A stretch of 64,000 nucleotides of DNA, taken from NCBI GenBank assembly GCA_025981625.1, contig JAICXF010000002.1:5040-69039 (forward strand), read 5' to 3'. The notes beneath the pieces were generated by a model. The model searched no databases. It was not told the DNA's origin and was given only the letters and a program-made list of their open reading frames with translations. The stretch is from Sphingomonas sp. Its GTDB lineage: Bacteria > Pseudomonadota > Alphaproteobacteria > Sphingomonadales > Sphingomonadaceae. A program made the position numbers and the translations under genes. Shown here piece after piece: positions 18,201-26,359 of this stretch; position 1 is the stretch's first letter, and every line of letters starts with the position of its first letter.

Positions 18201-18449
18201 GCTCGACGACGACTGGAAATAGAGCATTCCGTCGATGCCGGTCAGCTGCTGCTCCAGGATCTGCGTGACGCTGCTCTCGAGGGTCGCCGCCGAAGCTCCG
18301 GGATAGGATGCCCGGATATTGATCTGCGTCGGCGCGACGTCCGGATATTGGGCGACAGGCAGCGACACGATCGCACCAATGCCCACCAGCATGATGATGA
18401 TTGCGATCACCCAGGCGAAGATCGGGCGATCGATGAAGATCCTGGACAT
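15258..18449 (-). CDS. RND multidrug efflux permease, AcrB/MexB (HAE1) family
   Basis: 1063 residues, the normal size. It starts MSRIFIDRPIFAWVIAIIIM, as HAE1 pumps do. The proton-relay pair is present in GLLVDDAIVVVENVERLM in the fourth membrane helix. Two large periplasmic loops and twelve membrane segments are apparent; the later GLSAKNAILMVEFAE carries the conserved Lys of helix 10. It exports amphiphilic drugs using the proton gradient. The gene begins 3 bp after the adaptor stop and overlaps the channel gene, so all three are co-translated. Confidence 0.95.
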   Translation of the reverse strand: MSRIFIDRPIFAWVIAIIIMLVGIGAIVSLPVAQYPDVAPTQINIRASYPGASAATLESSVTQILEQQLTGIDGMLYFQSSSSARGSVSISVILQKGVDPDIAQVQVQNAIQAAISRLPQQVQQQGVRVTKGAPDLLMIVAIFDKTDKSTNFDVSDWLTTNMQDELSRVPGVGDVNVFGSSYAMRIWLDPHKLQSFGLMPGDIISAVQNQNTEIAAGEIGGLPQPEGQELDATVTAQGRLQTPDQFRNVVVKSDPTGARVLLGDVARVELGAESYAATIRSNGHPGAGIGISLEPGANALRTATLVKQKVAEIAPRMPAGYTYAFANDTSDFIKLSVWEVVKTLVEAILLVVLVMFVFLQSWRATLIPFIAVPVVLLGTFGILYALGFSINTMTLFGLVLATGLLVDDAIVVVENVERLMEENPEMGPRDATIASMEQIQMALVAIALVLCAVFLPMIFFGGSTGVIYRQFAATIVSAMALSVFIALTLSPAIAANVLRRQHATVEQTWLGRRAPPVAHALEVARVRFNNGFDRFRDWFVHNVTRVVDRKWLFFALYAAVFALLVLLFFRLPTGFLPTEDQGAASVQFRLPAGATMTRTLQVQRAIENYFLHGPEKKNIKTYFTVAGGGGGGSSGQNTGQAYINLADYAKRKGKQNSADAIVQRASSAFRGLRDAQVFALVPGAIRGLGQSSGFTMELLNTGGMSREDFAAARDRVLDAATADSQLSSVRLSELPDVASLKVNIDQQRVATLGLNSADVNNTLSTAWGGRYVNDFIDRGRVKRVYVQGDAPYRSKPSDMDQWFVRNNQGAMVPFSSFAGTSWITTPTSSSRFLGYPSFEISGQGAPGVSSGQAMDIIAKIAGEVPGLSVAWSGQSYQERISSGQAPILYAVALIVVFLCLAALYESWSIPVAVLLVIPLGLIGSILFVTLRGLQNDVYLQVGLITTMGLSAKNAILMVEFAERAEREGQRVIDAAIEAARIRLRPILMTSFAFIFGVMPLALATGAGANSRTAIGTAVIGGMLTATLLAIFYIPFFFVLVRRGVRDGLKALRSRLRGRREAEA

Positions 18450-18452
18450 CCG

Positions 18453-19661
18453 CTAGCGGCTCTGGCGCGCGGTCTTCATCGCACCCGGTGGGGGCGCCTT
18501 GATCGGCTGCGGCGCGGTCTGCGGCACGGCCTTGATCTTCGAGCCGTCCTTGATCGCGCCGAGCCCTTGCGTGATGACCTTTTCACCTGGCGCCAGGCCT
18601 TGGGTCACGACCCAGTTGGTACCGAGGGTTCGGTCGGCGACGACCGTCCGCTGCACCGCGCGGTTACCCGGACCGACGACCAACAGGGTCGCATTGCCCT
18701 GCGGATCGCGGGTGATCGCCTGCTGCGGGACCAATATGGCCGAGTTCTGAACCGCCTGGGCGAACTCCGCCGTCACGAACATGCCCGGAAGGAGGATTGA
18801 CTGGGGATTGGGAAAGCGCGCGCGAACCGTGACCGTGCCGGTGCCCTGGTCGACGATCACCTGGCTGAATTCGACCGTGCCGGTGTAACCATAATCGGAC
18901 CCGTCGGGGAGCTTCAGCCGCACCTGGGCGGCGGTCGGAACCGCTCCGCCGTGGGCCAGTGCCTCCCGAAGTTTCAACAGGTCGGCGGCCGATTGCTGAA
19001 TGTCGACATAGACCGGATCGAGGCGAGTGATGGTGGTGAGCGCATCCGCCTGATTGGCCGTCACCAGCGCGCCCTCGGTGACCGTGGAGAGGCCGATGCG
19101 GCCGCTGATCGGCGCCGGAACCCGAGTAAAGCGCATGTTCACCTGCGCCGCTCTTAGCGAGGCGCTGTTCTGGGCGACCGAGGCCTCGGCCTGGCGAGCC
19201 TGCGCCAGAGCGTCGGTATAGTCCTGCTGAGCGATCGCCTGCATCTTGGCCAGCGGCGCATAGCGGCTCGCCTTGGTCCGGGCGGCCACGGAGTTGGCGC
19301 GGGCGCTTTGCAGGTTCGCCGCCGCCTGGGCCTGCTGCGCGGCATAGATGCTGGGATCGATCTGATAGAGTGTCTGGCCCTGCCGAACGATCGAGCCTTC
19401 GGTGAACAGCCGCTTCTGGATGACTCCCGAAACCTGCGGCCGGACCTCGGAAGTCTGAAAGGCGGCAACCCTGCCGGGGAGCTCCTGCTGGATTGGAGCG
19501 CTGCCCTGCTGGACTACGACATAGCCGACCGTCGGGGTCCCGCCCATGCCGCGCCCACCGCGGCCGCCGCGGCCGCCGGCTGCGTTCTGGCCGGTGCCGC
19601 CGCTGCTGCATGCGGCGAGAAGCAAGAGAGCTCCGGTGAGAACGACGCCCGAGCGTCGCAT
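18453..19661 (-). CDS. RND efflux periplasmic adaptor lipoprotein, AcrA/MexA family
   Basis: 402 residues from ATG 19661, giving a lipoprotein signal MRRSGVVLTGALLLLAAC with a clear lipobox; frames extending further upstream are not hydrophobic. A Gly/Arg-rich stretch GRGGRGGRGMGG follows the lipidation site. Then come the biotinyl-lipoyl half-motifs (GVIQKRLFTEGSIVRQGQTL; FTRVPAPISGRIGLSTVTEG), the coiled-coil hairpin between them, and the beta-barrel and membrane-proximal domains. It bridges the pump and the outer-membrane channel. First gene of the operon; no repressor gene is adjacent. Confidence 0.93.
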   Translation of the reverse strand: MRRSGVVLTGALLLLAACSSGGTGQNAAGGRGGRGGRGMGGTPTVGYVVVQQGSAPIQQELPGRVAAFQTSEVRPQVSGVIQKRLFTEGSIVRQGQTLYQIDPSIYAAQQAQAAANLQSARANSVAARTKASRYAPLAKMQAIAQQDYTDALAQARQAEASVAQNSASLRAAQVNMRFTRVPAPISGRIGLSTVTEGALVTANQADALTTITRLDPVYVDIQQSAADLLKLREALAHGGAVPTAAQVRLKLPDGSDYGYTGTVEFSQVIVDQGTGTVTVRARFPNPQSILLPGMFVTAEFAQAVQNSAILVPQQAITRDPQGNATLLVVGPGNRAVQRTVVADRTLGTNWVVTQGLAPGEKVITQGLGAIKDGSKIKAVPQTAPQPIKAPPPGAMKTARQSR

Positions 19662-19830
19662 CGTACTGGATCGATTCACAGGTGCGGCCCATTTCGATTG
19701 TCGGTGCGGAAAGCAAGTCCTGGCCGGCTGTGGCGCCGAGAACATGAACATCGGCGGGCCGCTAGGTTAACTTTCAGCAGGGTTGTCGGTGGCTTTCGAC
19801 GAACGGGCGAGGAGAACGACGACCGGCGGC

Positions 19831-21354
19831 TTATCTTGCACTCTGAAGCTGCGCGAGGGCGTCGGCGTGCGCGGGGAAATTCATCGCGCAGCCGCCGACG
19901 AACCTGTCGAGGTCGGCCATGTCGAAGCGCGTAATCTCCGGCCCCGGCGGCTTCAGCATCTCGGGTGCGGGGAAATTGCCGTAGCCCGCGAGCATGCAGT
20001 GCCACGACATCGGCATGTAAAAGCGTCCAATGTCCTGACGCGTGACCTCCTGCTCGAGGTCCTGACCGGTGAACCAGGCGGTGATCACCGCCTTGAGGCT
20101 ATCGGAGAGGACATTGTTGCTGGTCGCGTCCCGCCAGTAGTCGGTGTCGCTGCGCCGCGCCGTGCGATAGTGGCACACGAGGTAATCGCGGATTCCTTCG
20201 TACCGGCTTGCGATATCGCGGTTGAATTCGTCGCGGCGTTGTTCATTCCACGCATCGAGGAACGATTCGATCGTGTTCATCACAATGTGAAGCGCGGTCG
20301 CTTCGAGCGGTTCGAGGAACCCTTGCGCGAGGCCCACCGCCAGGCAGTTCCTGACCCAGCTCCGCTCGATGCGCCCGCATTTCATCTTCAGGTGTCGCAC
20401 TTCGGCATCCTCGGCGAGACCGATATGCGCCCGAAGCTCGGCGGCGGCGGCATCGTCGTCGATGTAGCGTGATGAATAGACGTAGCCATTGCCCATGCGG
20501 TTCGTCAGGGGGATGTTCCAGATCCACCCAGCCGACTTCGCGATCGATCGGGTACAGGCCTGCACGCCCTGGGAGGGCAGCGGGGTGGGCGCCACCACGG
20601 CCCGGTCGTTGAACAGATTCTCGTCGAATGAGCGGTGCGGTTCGTTGAGCGCCCCCTCGATGATCGCCGCCCGGAATCCGCTCGCATCGACGAACAAGTC
20701 GGCTTCGAAGCGCCGGCCGTCGTCCGCAATTAACGCCCCCACATCGCCGGCATCGTCGAGCTCCACCGACGCGATCTTCGCCTCGACGTGGCGAATGCCG
20801 CGCGCGGTTCCGAATTCGCTCAGGAATGCGCCGATCAGGTGCGCGTCGAAATGATAGCCGTAGCTGATCGAGAACGGGAAGTTCGGAGGCGCGAGCGGTG
20901 CCCGGCCTTCGCGCGCGATCCGGGTCGGGATGAAGAACGGGTCGGGGTGCGCCGGAACGTCGCGACCGGTGCGGCGGACCCGCGCCGAATAGAAGAACTG
21001 GCCCTGGGTGAGATGATCGAGGTTGGTCGGAAACGGGTGGAAGTACCGTTCATAACCCGGCTGGTCGGACCAGCCGGCAAATTCGATCCCGGCCTTGTAG
21101 GTCGCGTTGCAGCGCGGCATCCACTCGGCTTCGGCGATACCGAGCGTGTCGAAGAAAGCCTTGAGCTGGGGCGTCGACCCTTCACCGACGCCGACGATCC
21201 CGATCGTCGGGGATTCGATCAGCGTGACCGTGGTGCCGTCCGCGCCCCAGCGCCGCTGGATGAGGTTGGCCGCCATCCAGCCCGCCGTGCCGCCGCCGAG
21301 GATGATTACAGAATCTGGAGCTTTGGTCATCAGCGGCCCGATAGACGGAGCCAT
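19831..21354 (-). CDS. Flavin-dependent tryptophan halogenase-family protein (copy 1)
   Basis: 507 residues (499 if the ATG at 21330 is used). GGGTAGW at 20-26 binds FAD. GVGEGSTPQL follows. ATYKAGIEFAGW carries K87 (79 from the second Met), the position of the catalytic Lys of PrnA/RebH. WIWNIP at 277-282 is the WxWxIP halogenase motif, and FLEPLEAT at 346-353 holds the conserved Glu region. All hallmarks of an active FAD-dependent halogenase are kept. It is the last gene of the minus-strand alpha-glucan operon, 4 bp after the glucosidase. Real substrate unknown. Confidence 0.85.
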   Translation of the reverse strand: MAPSIGPLMTKAPDSVIILGGGTAGWMAANLIQRRWGADGTTVTLIESPTIGIVGVGEGSTPQLKAFFDTLGIAEAEWMPRCNATYKAGIEFAGWSDQPGYERYFHPFPTNLDHLTQGQFFYSARVRRTGRDVPAHPDPFFIPTRIAREGRAPLAPPNFPFSISYGYHFDAHLIGAFLSEFGTARGIRHVEAKIASVELDDAGDVGALIADDGRRFEADLFVDASGFRAAIIEGALNEPHRSFDENLFNDRAVVAPTPLPSQGVQACTRSIAKSAGWIWNIPLTNRMGNGYVYSSRYIDDDAAAAELRAHIGLAEDAEVRHLKMKCGRIERSWVRNCLAVGLAQGFLEPLEATALHIVMNTIESFLDAWNEQRRDEFNRDIASRYEGIRDYLVCHYRTARRSDTDYWRDATSNNVLSDSLKAVITAWFTGQDLEQEVTRQDIGRFYMPMSWHCMLAGYGNFPAPEMLKPPGPEITRFDMADLDRFVGGCAMNFPAHADALAQLQSAR

Positions 21355-21358
21355 CCCA

Positions 21359-22969
21359 TCACGCGAGTTTCTCGATCACGGCGGACCACGGTCCCAGGCG
21401 ACCGGCACTCACATCTCCCACCGAAATGATTTCGGCGAGCGGATGATCGCTGCGATCGCTCTCTGAGTCCGAAAGGTTGAATGAACAGCGCAGCTTTGCT
21501 CCGTCGGCTTCGCGTTCGAAGACCATGAGGTCCCCCGACGCATCGATGATCCGCATCGCTCCGTGGTGAAGCGCGGGATGCCGATTGCGAACGTCGAGGC
21601 ATCGGCGAGTGAAATTCAGGACGGAATCCTCATCCGCGTCCTGCTTATCAATCGCCAGCGGAGCGTGATTAGCGCCGACCGGCAGCCACGGCTGCGACGG
21701 CGAGAAGCCGAGGTTCGGAGCTCCGCTCGACCACGGCATGGGGGTGCGCGCGCCGTCGCGGCTGAGAGTCTCCGGCCAATTGGCGATGGCTTCCGGATCC
21801 CGCAGCTGGTCGAACGGCACGTCAACCTGCGGCAGCCCGAGCTCCTCGCCTTGATACAGGATGATCGAGCCGCGCAGCGAGCACAGGAGCAACATCTTGA
21901 GCCGTGCGACGCGGTTACGGTACTCCTCATCCGCCCAGCGCGAGATCGCCCGGGGGGCATCGTGATTCTCGAACGCCCAGCTCGGCCAGCCCGCCTCCTC
22001 CGGCCAGTCTTCGGCGACCGAGGCAACGAGCGCCGGCGTCAGCTTGTCGGCGTACAGGAAGTTGAATCCATAAGCGCTGTTGAGCCGAGCATCGTCGGCG
22101 GTGAACGCGTGCATTTCGGCAAGCGGGTCATCACCTCCGACTTCGGCGACGGTGAACCGGCCGCCGTAGCGGTTGGTGAGCGCACGAATTCGCTCCAGGA
22201 ATTTGGCGATGTCCGGATGAGACTGGTTGTAGCGGTGCTCCTGGAAGTCGAACGGGCGCGACCTTTTGCTTCCGGGCGATGCTGGAGGATTATCGCGCAG
22301 CTGCGGGTCGTGCATCGCGAAGTTGATCGCGTCGAGCCGGAAGCCGTCGACGCCGCGATCGAGCCAGAAAGCCGCGACGTCGAGCAACGCCTGCTGCACG
22401 TCCGGATTGTGCACGTTCAGCCCCGGCTGCTCGGCAAGGAAGTTGTGGAAATAATATTGCCCGCGGCGGGCGTCCCAGGTCCATGCCGGACCGCCGAACA
22501 CCGACTGCCAGTTCGTCGGCGGCGAACCGTCGGCCTTGGCGTCCGCCCAGACGTACCAGTCGGCCTTGGGATTGGTCCGGTTCGATCGGCTCTCGCGGAA
22601 CCAGGGGTGCTGGTCCGAGGTGTGAGAATAGACCTGGTCGATGATGACCTTGAGCTTCAGCGCATGCGCCCGCTCCACGATTGCGTCGAAGTCGCCCAGC
22701 GTTCCGAATATCGGGTCGACCCCGCAATAATCGGCGACGTCGTAACCGAAGTCGCGCATCGGGGAGGGAAAGAACGGCGATAGCCAGATCGCATCGACCC
22801 CTAGGCTCGCTACATAATCGAGCTTTTCGAGGATTCCTGGAAGATCGCCGATGCCGTCGCCGCTGGAGTCGGCGAAGCTGCGCGGATAGATTTGGTAGAT
22901 CGCCGCGCCCTTCCACCAGGGCACAGTCGACGAGCTCGTCGAGCTATCCGGTTCGTGCCTAGCGAGCAT
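21359..22969 (-). CDS. GH13 alpha-glucosidase / oligo-1,6-glucosidase-like
   Basis: 536 residues from ATG 22969, which overlaps the upstream amylase stop by 11 bp; a longer open frame to 23089 lies wholly inside that gene and is rejected. WWKGAAIYQIYPRSFADSSG is the usual start of cytosolic GH13 glucosidases. The catalytic triad is in GFRLDAINFAMHD (Asp nucleophile), VAEVGGDD (Glu acid) and FENHDAPR (Asp). No signal peptide, so it should act in the cytoplasm, releasing glucose from imported maltodextrins. Exact linkage specificity is not settled by eye. Confidence 0.9.
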   Translation of the reverse strand: MLARHEPDSSTSSSTVPWWKGAAIYQIYPRSFADSSGDGIGDLPGILEKLDYVASLGVDAIWLSPFFPSPMRDFGYDVADYCGVDPIFGTLGDFDAIVERAHALKLKVIIDQVYSHTSDQHPWFRESRSNRTNPKADWYVWADAKADGSPPTNWQSVFGGPAWTWDARRGQYYFHNFLAEQPGLNVHNPDVQQALLDVAAFWLDRGVDGFRLDAINFAMHDPQLRDNPPASPGSKRSRPFDFQEHRYNQSHPDIAKFLERIRALTNRYGGRFTVAEVGGDDPLAEMHAFTADDARLNSAYGFNFLYADKLTPALVASVAEDWPEEAGWPSWAFENHDAPRAISRWADEEYRNRVARLKMLLLCSLRGSIILYQGEELGLPQVDVPFDQLRDPEAIANWPETLSRDGARTPMPWSSGAPNLGFSPSQPWLPVGANHAPLAIDKQDADEDSVLNFTRRCLDVRNRHPALHHGAMRIIDASGDLMVFEREADGAKLRCSFNLSDSESDRSDHPLAEIISVGDVSAGRLGPWSAVIEKLA

Positions 22970-24791
22970 CGCAAACCGAGTAGCCGAGCGGCGGCAAATC
23001 GACGCTGACTGTTCCTGGGGCGTCCGCCGCAGCCGGGCATGTGCCGGCGAGCGTCTCGAAGGTCCTCGATCGTGTTTCGACGCGAACATGCTGATGGATC
23101 GCGTTCATGGACGTGTTGAACAGCAGGAGCATTTCGCGACCATTCGCCGGATCGAAGCGGGACACCGCGAACAGGCCCGGCTTGGCGGACGAGAAGCGCA
23201 CCAGCTGGAGGCCGCGCGTCAAAGCCGCATGACTCGTGCGGATGTGCGCCAGGCGGCTGATTTCGCGATAAAGCGGGCGTGTGGGATCGAAGTTCGACTG
23301 CGCGGTCGTCGCATTGCTGCCAATCAGCCGGCTCCGATTGTCGCTGGCCACCTTGCTCGCGAACATGTCCTGCCGCGACTGCTGGTCGCCGCCCGTCCCG
23401 GCGAAGCCCTGCTCGTCCCCGTAATAGATGGTCGGCACGCCCCGAAGCGTGAGCAGCATCGCATGCCCGAGCATGTCGCGTCGGAGCAGCTCCTCCGGCG
23501 ACGCATTGGGCCACGCCTTGCTGATGAAATAGCCGAACCGCCCCTGGTCATGATTGCCGAGGAAGGTCGGAAGTCTCAGCGCCGCCGCCGCGCCGCCCTC
23601 GTAGAGCGCGTCATCGCGAAAGAGCGTCGCGAGCTCGTCGGTTCCCGCGCCGTTCACGACATCGATGACGGCGTGCATGAACGGGAAATCGAGCACCGAG
23701 GGCAGCTTGTCGACGCGCGTGTTCACCGCCGTGTGCGCGGGGTCCATCCGGTCGGTCGAAACCTCGCCGAAGATATGAAAATTGGGGATCCCGTCGCGGT
23801 GCGCGCGATCGAGGATCGCGGGCACGAACTTCTGCCAGAATTCCGCGTCGACGTGCTGCGCGGTGTCGATTCGGAAGCCGTCGACCCGGTACTTGTCGAT
23901 CCACGCCGAATAGATGTCGATCATGCCCTGGATGACGCGCGGGTTCTCCGTGAACACGTCGTCGAGACCGACGAAATCGCCCATCGTGCTCGACTCGCCG
24001 CGAAAGGTGCTGTCGCCGCGGTTGTGATAGTAGATCGGGTTGTTCAGCCAGGCCGGCGCCTTGATGTTCCGCTCGGCGGGATGGACTTCGACCGTATAGG
24101 CATAGTTCGGGTCGGTCAGCCGCGCGAAATTGGCGGCCGAGCCATCTCGCTCGCCGGTAAAGCCGGGGTTGATCGCAGGCCCGCCCGGGCCGCCGCGCCG
24201 CTGATATGGATAATCGGCGATGCTCCGGTACGGGCAGTCGCCGTGGCCTACACATTCCTTGAAATAGATGACGTCCGCCGTGTGATTGACGACGATGTCC
24301 ATGTAGAGCTTGAGGCCGCGCCGGTGCGCCGCATCGACCAGAGCCTTGAAATCCGCGTCGGTGCCAAGGTGCGGGTCGACATGGGTGAAATCGGTAATCC
24401 AATAGCCGTGATAGCCGGCGCTCTCCTGTCCGGGCGGCCCCTGAACGGCCTTGTTCTTGAACACCGGCGTCAGCCAGACGGCAGTCGCGCCGAGCGCCTG
24501 GATGTAATCCAGCCGACGGGTCAGCCCCTTGAGGTCGCCGCCGTGGAAGAAGCCGGTGGAAGTCGGATCGAAGCCGTTGGTCAGCCGATCGCCGCCGAGG
24601 CCTCCCCGGTCGTTCGACGGATCGCCGTTCTCGAACCGGTCGGGCATGACGAAATAGATGACTTCGTCCTGTGGCAGCCGCGCGCGGTAATCGGCGGCGG
24701 AGGCCGGTGGCGCTGGACGCGCGGCAGCTGCCAACGCCGGAAATGCCGTGGCCAACGCGATAAGCGATATAGCTCCGCCCAGGGGCTTCAT
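22959..24791 (-). CDS. Exported GH13 alpha-amylase / maltogenic-type glucanase
   Basis: 610 residues. Signal peptide MKPLGGAISLIALATAFPALA. GH13 motifs: DIVVNHTADV, GFRIDTAQHVD (Asp nucleophile), IFGEVSTDRMD (Glu acid/base) and FLGNHDQGRF (Asp). The protein should cut starch or malto-oligosaccharides in the periplasm or at the cell surface. ATGA overlap with the upstream halogenase gene and 11-bp overlap with the downstream glucosidase show tight translational coupling. Cyclomaltodextrinase-like specificity is possible. Confidence 0.9.
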   Translation of the reverse strand: MKPLGGAISLIALATAFPALAAAARPAPPASAADYRARLPQDEVIYFVMPDRFENGDPSNDRGGLGGDRLTNGFDPTSTGFFHGGDLKGLTRRLDYIQALGATAVWLTPVFKNKAVQGPPGQESAGYHGYWITDFTHVDPHLGTDADFKALVDAAHRRGLKLYMDIVVNHTADVIYFKECVGHGDCPYRSIADYPYQRRGGPGGPAINPGFTGERDGSAANFARLTDPNYAYTVEVHPAERNIKAPAWLNNPIYYHNRGDSTFRGESSTMGDFVGLDDVFTENPRVIQGMIDIYSAWIDKYRVDGFRIDTAQHVDAEFWQKFVPAILDRAHRDGIPNFHIFGEVSTDRMDPAHTAVNTRVDKLPSVLDFPFMHAVIDVVNGAGTDELATLFRDDALYEGGAAAALRLPTFLGNHDQGRFGYFISKAWPNASPEELLRRDMLGHAMLLTLRGVPTIYYGDEQGFAGTGGDQQSRQDMFASKVASDNRSRLIGSNATTAQSNFDPTRPLYREISRLAHIRTSHAALTRGLQLVRFSSAKPGLFAVSRFDPANGREMLLLFNTSMNAIHQHVRVETRSRTFETLAGTCPAAADAPGTVSVDLPPLGYSVCDAR

Positions 24792-26302
24792 TGGCTCTCT
24801 TTCACCTGCTCACCGACTACGGCCGCCACGAATTGGCGGTGCGAGGGGAGGCTTTCGGCCTTGAGCCGATAGCTCCTTGCCAGGCTGTCGAGGAACGGGC
24901 CGATGTCTTCCGCGGGAACGTTGTCGGCGAGCGGCGACCAGCTTTCGGGCATGATCCCGTGACCGATCATCACCTGTCCCCAGCTGTCGTCGAGGAACAG
25001 TTCATCCTCCTCGCGCATGAACAGGCCCGCTTCGCTGAACAGCGCGATCTTCTCGGCCAGCGTCGGTGGCAACTCCATCCGGCGGCACTCATCCCAGAAA
25101 GGGTCGCCCGCGCGCTGGTTCGCGAAATAGTGAAGCGTGATGAAGTCGCGGACCCGCTCCCACTCGCTGGTGGACAGGCGATTGAATGTGTCGCGGGCCG
25201 ACGCCGTCCGGGTCAGGTCGCCGGGCAACAGGTTCAGAAAACGTCCGAGCGCCGACTGCACGAGATGGATGCTGGTCGATTCCAGCGGCTCCATGAACCC
25301 GGCCGAGAGGCCCAGCGCCAGGCAGTTGTGCGACCAGAACTCGGCGCGCCGGCCGCTGGTGAAGCGGATCGGCCTCGGATCGGCAAGCGGAGCGCCGTCG
25401 AGATTGTCGAGCAGGATCGAAGCCGCTTCGTCGTCCGAGATGAAATCCCTGCAATAGACGTGCCCGTTGCCGGTCCGGTGCTGCAGCGGGATGCGCCATT
25501 GCCATCCGGCGCGGCGCGCCATCGCCTGCGTGTAGGGCCGGAAGGCGTCGCTGGATTCGCAGGCCACCGTGATCGCCGAATTGCACGGCAGCCATCGGCT
25601 CCAGTCGACGAACGGAACGTCGCACGTCTTGCCGAGCAGCAGGCTTCGAAAGCCGGTGCAATCGATGAAGAAGCTGCCCGGAATACGTCGCTCTCCGTTC
25701 AGCAGCAGCGCGGTGAGATCGCCGCTGTCGCCGTTTCGTTCAACGTCGACGATGAGCCCCTCGACACGGCGAACACCGCGCTGCTCGGCATAGTCGCGCA
25801 GCATCTTTGCGAACAGCGACGCGTCGAAGTGATAGGCGTAAGCCAAGTCCGGACTGGTGTTCGTTCCAGCATTCCTGGCCATGCGGCCGAGCCGCGCTGC
25901 AGCGATGTTGAAGCAATAGTCCCCGAACTCCCCGGCGACGCCAAGCCCTCGTCCGCGGAGCCATAGCTGCCGGAACGGGATCAGCCCGACGCCGCGCCCG
26001 GTGTAGCCGAAGCTGTGAATGTACGACGAGCCGTCGCCAGACCAGTTGGCGAACTCGATCCCGAGCTTGAACGTCGCATTGGTCCGCCGCACGAACTCGG
26101 CCTGATCGAGCCCCAGTCCGGTGACCAAATTGTGGATCTGCGGGATCGTTGCCTCGCCCACGCCCACGGTCCCGATCTCATCGGATTCGACCAGCGTGAT
26201 CGTCGCGCAATCGCCGAGAAAGCGCGCGAACGTCGCCGCTGCCACCCAGCCCGCCGTTCCGCCTCCGGCAATGGTGATTTCGAGAGGCGCGGACTGGCTC
26301 AT
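24788..26302 (-). CDS. Flavin-dependent tryptophan halogenase-family protein (copy 2)
   Basis: 504 residues. GGGTAGW at 13-19, GVGEATIPQI at 47-56, catalytic-type Lys K79 in ATFKLGIEFANW, WQWRIP at 267-272, and FMEPLEST at 336-343. It is a clear but diverged paralogue of the halogenase at the other end of the four-gene unit. The expected chemistry is FADH2-dependent formation of HOX and its use through the Lys. It needs a flavin reductase, and none is encoded nearby. First gene after the hairpin that follows the TonB receptor gene. Confidence 0.85.
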   Translation of the reverse strand: MSQSAPLEITIAGGGTAGWVAAATFARFLGDCATITLVESDEIGTVGVGEATIPQIHNLVTGLGLDQAEFVRRTNATFKLGIEFANWSGDGSSYIHSFGYTGRGVGLIPFRQLWLRGRGLGVAGEFGDYCFNIAAARLGRMARNAGTNTSPDLAYAYHFDASLFAKMLRDYAEQRGVRRVEGLIVDVERNGDSGDLTALLLNGERRIPGSFFIDCTGFRSLLLGKTCDVPFVDWSRWLPCNSAITVACESSDAFRPYTQAMARRAGWQWRIPLQHRTGNGHVYCRDFISDDEAASILLDNLDGAPLADPRPIRFTSGRRAEFWSHNCLALGLSAGFMEPLESTSIHLVQSALGRFLNLLPGDLTRTASARDTFNRLSTSEWERVRDFITLHYFANQRAGDPFWDECRRMELPPTLAEKIALFSEAGLFMREEDELFLDDSWGQVMIGHGIMPESWSPLADNVPAEDIGPFLDSLARSYRLKAESLPSHRQFVAAVVGEQVKESQ

Positions 26303-26325
26303 GGCTAAGGCAATAGAGGAAAAGG

Positions 26326-26350
26326 CCCGGCGGCGCGCAATGCCGCCGGG
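26326..26350 (-). terminator. Hairpin terminator or attenuator after the TonB receptor gene
   Basis: CCCGGCGGC (26326-26334) and GCCGCCGGG (26342-26350) form a perfect 9-bp stem with a 7-nt loop. Read on the minus strand it is followed by CCTTTTCC. It lies between the receptor stop and the halogenase start, so it could lower expression of the enzyme genes relative to the receptor. Confidence 0.65.
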
Positions 26351-26359
26351 ATGCTCAGA

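Noticed and set aside
23088..24872. 594-codon plus-strand frame opposite the GH13 amylase
   Set aside because: Shadow of a gene with full catalytic motifs; the product is Arg/Val/Asp-biased without any recognisable domain.
19831..26302. Halogenase genes considered as part of a secondary-metabolite cluster
   Set aside because: No synthase, peptide synthetase or tailoring genes nearby; they are locked into a glycan-degradation operon.
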